Assembly (NCBI GenBank): GCA_039105265.1
Contig: JAPFFF010000307.1
Span: 1 to 27,138, forward strand
Origin: Tritrichomonas musculus
Taxonomy: Eukaryota > Parabasalia > Tritrichomonadida > Tritrichomonadidae
Length of the DNA: 27,138 bases
Direction: 5' to 3'
The translations under genes and the position numbers were made by a program. A model generated the notes under the pieces. That model was given only the letters and a program-made list of their open reading frames with translations. It was not told the origin of the DNA and did no database searches. Each line of letters begins with the position of its first letter. The first letter of the stretch is position 1. Below are positions 1-10,600 of this stretch, one piece after another.

Positions 1-23
1 ACGCAAATTTTACAGGATTCCAT
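1..23 (-). CDS. 5' end of a gene leaving the window (possible Cys-motif protein)
   Basis: On the minus strand an ATG at 23-21 is followed by six more whole or partial codons reading M-E-S-C-K-I-C before the window ends. The main support is the upstream context: a TCATTT initiator (41-36, minus) puts a predicted transcription start at 39, giving a 16-nt leader, which is typical of trichomonad genes. The C-x-x-C pair could begin a zinc-binding fold such as RING or B-box, but seven residues cannot show it. It would be divergent from the Sel1-repeat gene at 509. A plus-strand reading ending at a TAA at 35-37 is possible but has no other support. Function unknown. Confidence 0.4.
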
Positions 24-35
24 CGAAGTCTTTTT

Positions 36-41
36 AAATGA
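36..41 (-). promoter_or_regulatory. Candidate initiator (Inr) for the left-edge minus-strand gene
   Basis: The minus strand reads TCATTT, matching the trichomonad initiator (TCA, then pyrimidine, then T or A), with the predicted start at 39, 16 nt before the ATG. Confidence 0.45.
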
Positions 42-43
42 AT

Positions 44-64
44 CAACAACAACAACAACAACAA
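44..64 (+). repeat. CAA trinucleotide microsatellite, seven copies
   Basis: Seven perfect CAA units lie just upstream of the predicted minus-strand transcription start. They may be translated in another frame or may simply be a promoter-proximal microsatellite; no function is visible. Confidence 0.8.
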
Positions 65-492
65 ATAAAGCAATAAAATTGAGCATCATAATCTATCGCA
101 TTCATTTTTTTCATCTTTTATACATTATTTTAATTAAGTATATTAAAATTATTCTTTAATCCAAAGTTTTTGATCAAAACGTCATATTAAATTTTCGCAT
201 AATTAGCAAATATTTTTAAAAAGAAGCATTTATAATGATAATAATTTTCACAATTAAGTTTATAATCGAAATTGGCAACGAATGCTTTCAAGAACAAAAT
301 CTTTGGATATTGGATTTTTCTTTTATTTGATATTTCGCGAAAGTTTCAAATAACCTAAATAATATTTTATTTATTGGTATAAATCGATTTTAAATAAAAT
401 TATGTGAAGTAGAAATTCAATGAATGAGATAAAATCGTTCACTTTTTAAATTAATTGTGTGATGACTTTTTGATTAAAATTTTTTTTTTAAA
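65..492. other. AT-rich divergent intergenic region
   Basis: This is the space between the putative left-edge minus-strand gene and the Sel1 gene. It contains no credible ORF, RNA gene or repeat. It probably holds the promoters of both genes; apart from the two initiators I see no recognised element. Confidence 0.5.
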
Positions 493-499
493 TCACTTT
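493..499 (+). promoter_or_regulatory. Initiator (Inr) of the Sel1-repeat gene
   Basis: TCACTTT fits the trichomonad initiator consensus (TCA, pyrimidine, T/A) exactly. The predicted start is A495, so the leader is 14 nt before the ATG at 509. A run of T directly precedes it. Confidence 0.65.
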
Positions 500-508
500 A
501 TTTGCTAA

Positions 509-1411
509 ATGGCTCAACTATATCAAACTGTAGCTCTTTACACAACCAATAAGCTCAATGATCCTAGTCCACAACCATTTAATTATTATCTCGATTACAC
601 ATATGCACAACTTCTTGATGTAGCAATGACAAATCTTAAATTACTAAAAGGACCAGTAGATTATGTAATTCTCTTTCGTTCAAATACTGCAAACAAATGG
701 ATGCTTCCCACAGAAACACTTCGTAGTCTCGGAGCTCAAAATGGAAACATGATTCATATCTTACCAGCAGATGTTCAAAGCAGACCACAAAATAATACAA
801 AGAAATCATATGAATTCGAAAACAAAACTGGAACAGATGCAACTCTTCATGGCAAAAATGGCGAGGAATACGTTTTCAAGAAAAAGGAAAACGATGAAGA
901 AGAGGAAGCTATTGAATTTGGTAAGGCAGCTGAAGGAGGAACCCCACAACCATCTGCTAAGAGCCAAATTGATATTTTACTCGCAGCTGGTAGAACTCCA
1001 GAACGTGAAGCTGAGATTCACAAAATGGGTGCTGAAAGAGGACTTGCTGATGAACAACAGCAATGGGCTCAGTGTCTTATAAAAGGATATGGAACAAAGA
1101 AAGATATGAAAGAAGCAGCGAAATGGATGAAAAAGGCTGCAGAAGCAGGTCTTACTAAAGCTATCTTTAATTACGGAATGATGCTAATGAATGGCGATGG
1201 TATCGATCAAGATCCGGAACTAGCAGTAGAATACTTCCACAAAGCAGCAGATAAAGGACATCCAACAGCACAATATACATATGGAGCATTATTAATGAAA
1301 GGCGAAGTTGTTGAAAGAGATCCAGAACAAGGATTGGCTTACATCACAGCAGCCGAAGAACAAGGAGAACCTCAAGCAGTTGAGTATATGAGCCATTTCA
1401 AAGGCTATTAA
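509..1411 (+). CDS. Sel1-repeat protein with ubiquitin-like N-terminal region
   Basis: 300 residues. Residues about 165-295 contain Sel1-type TPR-like repeats: the patterns A-x-x-W-M-K-K-A-A-E-A-G, A-V-E-Y-F-H-K-A-A-D-K-G-H-P-T-A and G-L-A-Y-I-T-A-A-E-E-Q-G recur about 36 residues apart, with Y-G-x-x-L/M-M-x-G segments between. Such helical repeats usually scaffold protein-protein contacts. Residues 1-90 differ: alternating hydrophobic strands ending L-R-S-L-G-A-Q-N-G-N-M-I-H-I-L-P resemble the last strand and turn of a ubiquitin-like beta-grasp fold. The linker (about 95-160) is charged and probably disordered. There is no signal peptide or membrane segment, so it is likely cytosolic. The start is the first ATG after the initiator. 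The stop TAA is followed by A, giving the UAAA form used as poly(A) signal in Trichomonas. The partner is unknown; a role in ubiquitin-linked adaptor assembly is speculation. Confidence 0.88.
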   Translation: MAQLYQTVALYTTNKLNDPSPQPFNYYLDYTYAQLLDVAMTNLKLLKGPVDYVILFRSNTANKWMLPTETLRSLGAQNGNMIHILPADVQSRPQNNTKKSYEFENKTGTDATLHGKNGEEYVFKKKENDEEEEAIEFGKAAEGGTPQPSAKSQIDILLAAGRTPEREAEIHKMGAERGLADEQQQWAQCLIKGYGTKKDMKEAAKWMKKAAEAGLTKAIFNYGMMLMNGDGIDQDPELAVEYFHKAADKGHPTAQYTYGALLMKGEVVERDPEQGLAYITAAEEQGEPQAVEYMSHFKGY

Positions 1412-1412
1412 A
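1409..1412 (+). terminator. TAAA overlapping the stop codon (poly(A) signal type)
   Basis: The stop codon and next base read TAAA. In T. vaginalis the tetranucleotide UAAA, often including the stop codon, acts as cleavage/polyadenylation signal (established knowledge). Assignment here is by pattern only. Confidence 0.4.
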
Positions 1413-1675
1413 CTATTTTTCGGTTAATATAGCATTTTCAGCATTTTGCTGCGTTTTTATATAGTACGACAATAACATTTATTAATAAAAAATAAAATTA
1501 TGACAATAATTCCTGCTAACTTTTAAATCAAATTTAGATATAATTATATATTTCATTTCAAACACAACGTTTTTCTAGATTATAAGTAAAAAAAACAACT
1601 ATTTCAAATAATATATTATTTAAATTTTAGAATACATTTATATAAATTAAACAAAATAATATGAATAATATACAA

Positions 1676-4600
1676 TTAGAGCCAAAAATCTAAATCTGCC
1701 TCATCATCATCTTTAACCGTTGTACTTTTATCGTTCTGCAATTTTTCACCAGTATCTTCCAAAATTGATGATTGCGATCCATTCGAATTCAATCCCATTT
1801 TCTTCTTCCTCATGACAACAAAGACGATTGCTACAACTGCAACCAAAACAGCAGCAGCGACGCCGCATATGATTCCAATGAGAGTTCCCTTGCTGATTCC
1901 TCCAGCCGCTTTGCCAGTGATCACGTTGTTTGCGTTTTCGCTGGCTGAACTGAAATCTGACAGATCGGTTCCGTCGCCTGGCACTGGCTGTGGATTTTCA
2001 CTCACAATTTCAATACTCGCTGAGGGCGGATCTTCATGATCTTCATTGCTCGAATAAGCTGAACTTTTTCCTTCCTCTTGCAGACTGCTTGACGAAGACT
2101 CGCTGCCAGACTGCGAGTCGCCGGTCGAGAAATCGCTTGCTTCGAGTTCTTCGCTGCTGGCAGTGAGCGACGACTCCTCCGATTGCAATGATGACTCGCT
2201 GTCTGATGAAGTCTCGCTTTCGAATGAGCCAAGTGATTCGCTTCCTGCTTCCTTTTCACTTGAAAAATCAGAAGTCTCGCTTTCTAATTGTTCGCCGCCT
2301 GATGAGACATCGCCAGCTGATGACCGCAGCTCGCTTTCAGAGTGGAATTCACTGGAATCGCTGCTCTCATCCGAATAAACAGATTCGCTTTCAGAGTGGA
2401 ATTCACTTGAATCGCTGCTCTCATCCGAATAAACAGATTCGCTTTCAGAGTGGAATTCACTTGAATCGCTGCTCTCATCTGAATAAACAGATTCGCTTTC
2501 AGAATGGAATTCACTGGAATCGCTGCTCTCATCTGAATAAACAGATTCGCTTTCAGAGTGGAATTCACTGGAATCGCTGCTCTCATCTGAATAAACAGAT
2601 TCGCTTTCAGAATGGAATTCACTGGAATCGCTGCTCTCATCTGAATAAACAGATTCGCTTTCAGAATGGAATTCACTGGAATCGCTGCTCTCATCCGAAT
2701 AAACAGATTCGCTTTCAGAATGGAATTCACTTGAATCGCTGCTCTCATCCGAATAAACAGATTCGCTTTCAGAATGGATTTCACTGGAATCGCTGCTCTC
2801 ATCTGAATAAACAGATTCGCTTTCAGAGTGGAATTCACTTGAATCGCTGCTCTCATCTGAATAAACAGATTCGCTTTCAGAGTGGAATTCACTGGAATCG
2901 CTGCTCTCATCTGAATAAACAGATTCGCTTTCAGAATGGAATTCACTTGAATCGCTGCTCTCATCTGAATAAACAGATTCGCTTTCAGAATGGAATTCAC
3001 TGGAATCGCTGCTCTCATCTGAATAAACAGATTCGCTTTCAGAATGGAATTCACTGGAATCGCTGCTCTCATCCGAATAAACAGATTCGCTTTCAGAATG
3101 GAATTCACTGGAATCGCTGCTCTCATCCGAATAAACAGATTCGCTTTCAGAATGGAATTCACTGGAATCGCTGCTCTCATCCGAATAAACAGATTCGCTT
3201 TCAGAATGGAATTCACTTGAATCGCTGCTCTCATCCGAATAAACAGATTCGCTTTCAGAATGGATTTCACTGGAATCGCTGCTCTCATCTGAATAAGCAG
3301 ATTCGCTTTCAGAATGGAATTCACTGGAATCGCTGCTCTCATCCGAATAAACAGATTCGCTTTCAGCGCTAATTGGAGGGAAGACTCCACTTGGAATTTG
3401 GCCACTTTCTTCAATTGAACTGCTCGTGAAATATTCTTCGCTTGGGTAGAACGAATCACTCTCACTTAAATAAGAAGAATCATCACTTGATGACTCACTG
3501 CTGAGTTGTTCTTCACTCGAAAATGGGGAATCATCACTTGATGATAAAAATGCACTTTCATCTGACGAATGAGATCCGCTTAGATTTTGACCTTCACTTT
3601 CTGCTTGATCGCTGCTTTGCATTCCGTCACCACTGGACAAATCAAGAGGAGGCTCGACTGGGTCATTGCATGAATACTCGCTGACGAGCAATTCAATTCC
3701 GTTTTCTTGATTTGAGAAAGAGTTCTCCTTCATAATTTTCTCCCTGGAGATTGTGCAAGCTTCGATTGAAATAATTGAGGCAGATTCGCTTGATTCCTTA
3801 TTGTAGTTGTCAACAAAGCTGTTCCCAGTTATATCGATTGTGGCACTATGATAAGAACCGTCAATGTAGATTGCGAAGCCATCATTTGCCTTATTTGAAG
3901 TGAAAGTGCAATTTGAAATCAATTGAATTCCATCGTTTGAATTCACTTCATTGCTAATGTATATTGCGCCCCCATTTCCAATTGAAGCAACATTAGAAAC
4001 AAAGCTGCAACAATCAACGACAATATCATGCTTTGTTGAAAGATATAAAGCGCCGCCATTGTCATTTGCCTTATTGTTTTCAAAGAAGCAATTTTTGAAG
4101 GCCAAATTAACGTTTCCTTGATTGAAGTTTTCGGCGGTTTGAAGAGCTCCTCCACTTACTTTTTGAGAGCTATTTAGGAAATAACAATCAATGAAATTTA
4201 TGTCAATTGAAGAATCTGTTGATGAATCAAATAAACCGCCAAAACCGCCATAAGGAGTAGTTATATGAATGAATGAATTATTCTCAAAAATAATCGATGA
4301 ATTGTCATTTATAAAGATCACAAATGCATGACTGCTTTCCGAATTAATTGATTCTTGATTGAGATTCACATTTTCAAAGACGTTTCCTTTGATTGCTGGC
4401 TCGTGACTTATCCTTGCACTCATGATCGTTCCTTCAGTGCAGCCAGCAAACTTGTTCTCAATTAATTCAAAACCTCTTGTCCCAAAATCATGATTTATTT
4501 GAATGACGTTCTGACCAACATTTGCAAATGTGTTTCCAATGACTGAAACGTTGTTTGTGCACGACGAAATCGCAGTCGATGTAGAATTGAATGTGCAATT

Positions 4601-7600
4601 TTCAATGAAAATGTCAGTGTTACCATTGATGCCAATCACGCTTCCACTTTTGCTTCCAAATTCATTTCCACAATGATCGAAAGAACACTCAGAAACAACC
4701 AATTTTCTCAAATTCAAAGCGCAGATTGAGTTGGCAGAAAGCAAATTGTCGTTGGTCATTATGCAGTTGATGAAAGAGCTTTTTTGAATGTAAACTTCTT
4801 TTATTGAATGATTGACGTAAATTGCAGAGCAAGCTTTGTTTATTGCATCAAATTGGAAGACACAATTGCTAACAACAATTGGCTTCTTTATGTAACTACT
4901 GGTCGTTGAATCAATTTTTATTAAATAACCGTCTTTGAAATCGAGGCAATTGACGAAATAGCATTCATCGATGACAAATCTAAAGGCGTCAACAGCCTCA
5001 TCTGCACAAATTATGCACTTTTCATCAGAATTAGAGCATTGTTGAAAAGTGCAATTAGTCAGATAATAGTTTGCATAATTGTAATACGCACTTGTGAGGT
5101 AAAAGCATCTACAAAAACACCTCTTAAACGTACAATTTTCAATTGTTGCGTTGCTTTCATCGGAAGAGAAAAATTCGTTGTTAAAGAATATTGTTCCGTT
5201 CACAGAATTAGCATTAATAAACGCATTGTTTAAGATGAAAGTAGTGGCAAAAATGTTAACTACAAGTGCACCTGATTTCCTATCGTTATCATCAGAAAAT
5301 TGAAATAACGAATTTTGAAGCTCTGAATAAGGATGATTCAATTCAACAACAAAACAATTTCCAGTGCAATTAATGAATGAAAAATTGTTGAACATATACG
5401 CATATGTCGGATTAGGAAGATATGATTCAGAACCAACATAATCAGGCACATAAAGCAATGAAGAATAATTACAAGTTACATTAACAAAAGTAACATCAGA
5501 AACATTCGTTGTTGATTTGAACAGAATCGGATAAGAAAAAATATCTTTTGTGCATTGAAATACACAATCTTTTAATTTTATTTTATTTGTTAATAAAATA
5601 AACGAATATTGAGGTCTCATCAAATAATAATTAAATGTTTGATCGTTGACATTATCAATGAATTTGCAGTTGATTATTGACGAAGGTAAAACAGTGTTTT
5701 CACAATAAAATACTTGACATTCAGGTGCATGATTACTTTCAAAAAGACAATCAGAAATAGTGAGTTCATTAACCGTTTTGATGTATATAACACCTCCCAT
5801 TCCAGAGTCGTAACTAAAATTGTCAACAGCATTATTTATAAAAGTGCAATTTCTGACAATTACATCTAAATCACTTATAAAATAAAGACAACCACCATAA
5901 CTTCTCCCATTATTTCCGTTAAAATAGCAACTATCAAAAGTAACTAGACAATTTCCTCTATTATAAATATCCGACCCTTTAAAAGCAGAACCTCCTTGAT
6001 CTCTTTGACTTGTATTCAAAAAAGAGCAGTTAATAAAACAGAGTTTAAATTGTGTCTCAGTATAATCAATGAGGCCACCAAAACCTCCCAATTGAGTATT
6101 AAAATCACTAAATGTGTTATTCTCAAATATTAAAGGATTATCACCATACACATTAAAAATAAAAGCATAAAGATGTGCATAACGAAAAGCATTATCAATA
6201 TTAGGAGTTGTAATAGTTTCAAAAACATTTCCTCTTATTATTGGATTACTATGATTGGTGTAATCCTGACAATAATAAATAATACATCCTCGATGTAACT
6301 CATAAAAATGATTTTCAATTATTTCTGCTGGTTTTGGACCATCATTATAATTAATGTAGATTGTCTTTATACTTGTATTTTTGAATTCATTCCATTTAAT
6401 TATGAGACCATTGGATTCGGAAAAAATGGCGCCTGGAGTAGAATCAAAAGTACAATTAATGATTGACGCATCTTTTAAATAATTATTTCGGATTGAAATT
6501 ACAAAGGCATCTTTATCTTCTTTATAATAATGATTATATAAATAATCATATTCAATAATTGTTCCACCAAAGAAATGACAATTTGTTATCTCAAGAGATT
6601 TGATAACATACACACAAATGCAATTTGGATTAGAACTAGAATCTTCATTTCTTGATGAATTAGTAAATGAACAATTGTTTATGCAGGCTGCGAATTGATT
6701 ACTTAAGTATAAAAAAAGGGAACCACAAGATTCATTAAAATCATCAAAAATTATTTCATTATCAATGAAATAAAACGAATCTGAATATTGAATATCATCA
6801 GTAAGGATAATATAAATCGAAGCAATATACTCAATTCTTTCATGTCCACAATTAAGAAAAACACAATGCTCAACTATCGGTGCCTTTGCAGTACCACCCA
6901 AATATAAAGTTGTGTATTCATTTTCTCCAAATCTACTACTATTTTGAAAAGTACAATTACGAATGATTAAGGATGCATTTGAATTAATTTCTCCTTCATA
7001 TCGGAGGCATCCAGAACAGTTATCAAAGAAGCAATTTTCTAAAATAAATAAATTTGAATTATACACTTTGTGAATTGAACCAAATTTTGACGATGAATTT
7101 AAAAATGTGTTATTTGTAATGTGCATTTCATCGCTAGCAGTAATATAGATGTCACCGCATTCTTCAAGATAATTTCCATTATTTATGAAGGTTGATGATT
7201 GAATTGTTGCAATTGATGTCGATTGAACCGCCAATCCACAAATTGACAAATTTTTATCAGTAAATAAAATTGTTGAATTTTCAAAATTGAATTCTTTTGA
7301 TGAAACCTTAATCGAATAGCTCAAAGGTTTGGAATTACAATTATCAATAAATTGGCAATCATAAATGATTAATTTTGTATTATCAATAGGCTCAAGTGCA
7401 AATGCAATTGCATGTCCATCAGCATAAAGTAAATTTGATTCTTTGTTTCCAATAAAAATGCTTTGTGAAATTGCCACTTTTGGATTACTTTGGAATTCAG
7501 TTGAATTAATTGGATCAATATAAATGGCACCTCCAGCATATAATGCAAAGTTATCTATAAAAGAACAGTTGTGAATGGTGACTGGAAGTGACAATTTAAA

Positions 7601-10600
7601 TGACAATGCTCCTCCGTTTCGTTCAGCATAATTGCCAATAAAACTGCAGTTATTTATGATTAATTCAGTTTGCGCACCAGGTATTAATCCTAGTGAAAAA
7701 GCACCTCCATTGCCACAATCTTCTTTAGTATCAGATACATTGGATGTGTTGTTCTCAAACAGACAATCTTGCATTGTAAACATCCCTTTTTTTACGCCTT
7801 CATTGTTCGTTTGAAATACAAGCCAAAGACCGAATCCTCCACCTGTATTGCAAACCGAACTACAGCCAGATAACGTCAAATTCGTAAGTGTAAATGAATG
7901 ATTATAAAACATGCTATTATAAAGGTATATTGTATTTGAAAAATCAGAGATTCTACAATTATTAATAATGTTTGAATCTATGTTAAAATCATATTTTTTT
8001 GATATAAAAAAAACGCCATTTTGACCGTTGGCAGCTTCTTCGATTACATTATAATTAAACACAACAAGGCCATCAGGAAAATTATAATAATCATCTATAA
8101 TTTCAATTCCACCATATTTTATCTTTCTTATTCTTATGAACTGGTTGTTTGTGACAATAATGTTGCCTTGCGAAGTGATGGTCATTCCACCCATTGACTT
8201 ATATCTGTCAGATGATGAAAAGTTAACAATGTTGTTATTAAAAAAGCATTCTCTATTTGAAATTGAAATAACAGCTGCTATCCCGTCAACATAACAATCA
8301 GAAAAGATACAATTCTCAATATTTGCTGTTGTAAAAAGTCCAGAAATAGAAATGCCTCCTTTGTTATTCAAAAAGTTGCTTGACAAAACATTCAGAATTC
8401 TAGCACTCGAACTAAATTTCAAGCTACTTCCTTTTGAATCAATTGTTGAATTTTCAAATAAGAATTCAGGCGAATGAGATAAAACACATTGAGATTCTTT
8501 TTGTGTATCATTCAAAAAGTTACAATTTGTTATTTCAAATTTTGATTCGGGATTAGAAACTACTAAACAATTAGAATAATTATTAGACAAAAACAGACAA
8601 TTATTAATTGATATTTTTTGTTGATATTCTGATTGATCAGTCTCTTTCATAACACTAATAATGCTGCCTGTATCACCTGCTGAATTGTCAGAAAAAGTGC
8701 AATTATCAATCGAAAGATCAACTAAAAAACTTTTTGCATAAAAAATGGCTGATTTTGAAGAACATTTGTTATTAGAAAAAGAACAATTTAAAACTGTAAC
8801 AGGAAAAGAAACCTCATTGTATTGATTAATTAGAATTGTATTTAATCCAGAATTGTTAATAAAAGAACAGTTTTCAAATATGGTTTCGTTATTCATTTCA
8901 AATGAAAGAATAACGTTATTCGATTCAATAAAATTTCTTTCAAACAAGCAATCTTTAAAAATCAACTTTAAATGCTCATGTCTAAAAACAAAGATGTTTC
9001 CGCCTAAATCTGAAAAATCAACAAACGAGCAATTCAAAAACGAAAAAGTTAAATTTTCTTCATCTAAATTAGTCAGAATTCCTTGAAAATTTTTGAATAC
9101 GTTATTTTGTATTTGAACATCTTTGTAGTACGAATTTTCAAATTTAAATGCTACAGAGTGAAACGAAACTTGATGGTTTTCGAATACATTTCTTTTTATT
9201 ATCAATGTTGGTTCTCCCACTTTTGTATAAATGCGGAGATCAATGATTCCAGAATAACAATTCAGGTAATGATTGTCAACAAGCTCGCAAAGTTCCAAGC
9301 CTTTATCTAAAGCAAAGATTGTAATTTGAACTCCACATTTAATAAATGTATTATTTACTATTATCACATTTGCAGAATATGCAGAAATTGAGCCTCCTCC
9401 TCTTAATACCAAATACTCAAATGTGTTGTTTTTTGCTACAGAATTTTCAACTGATTCACCAAAAACGATGCAATTGTGACTAGAGCCATCTAAAACAACG
9501 CAATCTTCAAAGATAGCACTCAAAGCTTTAAAAGCATAAAAAGAAGAAGCCCATGGAACTGTGTCTCTAGAACGACAATGAATAAACCGACTTTTCTGAA
9601 TCAAAAAAGTGCGATTTTCTTGACAAACATAAATTCCCATCGCAGCCTCATTTAATTCAGTGAATTCAATGACATTATCAATGAAACGAATAGGTGGACA
9701 AGAATCTGTAGGACAGCTTTGAATATCCAAATAAATCACATAATTTTCAGTCCCGCAATTTGAAAAAGTGCAATTTTCAATATTAAATTCAAAAGAATCA
9801 GACGTTAAACTTGTTCCAATGACATTTGACAGTGAACTAGAAGAACATGAACTAAAGCGGCAATTTGTCAAATTAACAGTTTCAGGTGACGATGAAGGAA
9901 GGTCAATTTTAATGGTCAATCCAATACAATTCTCAAAAATGCATGATTCAATTATAAAGTAGTCTTCTTGGTTGGCAATGTTGTCGTGCTTGTAAAGAAC
10001 TGATCCATCTGCTTTGGTTCCTCTAAAAGTAGAGTTGATGATAGAAAAAGAACCAGTTACACCTAAGTAAATCGCGCCACACGCATCTTCAATATTATCG
10101 AATTCAAATAATTGATCTTGAAAGATAAACGAACTTATAGCAAACGTTATTTCAACGACATAACTATTTGCTCGACCACAATTTGTAAATATGTTGCTTT
10201 CAAAGATTTTTGGACCTGTTTCTTCTTTTGCATTAATCCTTTGAGGGATGCTCGAGATATAAATGGTACTACATTTTGCATTTTTGCTTGAACAACCTAT
10301 AAAAGTGCAATTTCGTATATTTACCTCACCGTCATATTCAATATTAATGGCACCTATATTATTCGATGCTGCAGATGTAAAATTAAATTGAATATTTTCG
10401 AAAGTCATTTTTTTCTGAACAATAAATAAATAGTCTTGATCATTCGGAAGAGAAGGATCCGAAAAATGCGAATCATAGATTTCATCTTCATCATAGTTTT
10501 CGTTTATTATTATCGAGTTATTTATTCTTTCAAATTTATTATTAGAATAATGATGAGTAGTATGTGTAGATCTATCGCTGACATAATTTCCATGTTTTCT

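Noticed and set aside
2-37. 3' end of a plus-strand gene with stop TAA followed by A at 35-38
   Set aside because: Only eleven codons are visible and the minus-strand start with a consensus initiator explains the same stretch better; it cannot be excluded.
2188-3465. Two long open frames (plus 2188-3372, minus 2284-3465) of about 393 codons
   Set aside because: They are out-of-frame readings of the 54-bp repeat. A 54-bp unit without stops in a frame stays open for the whole array; synonymous marks show that the frame of the giant protein is the constrained one.
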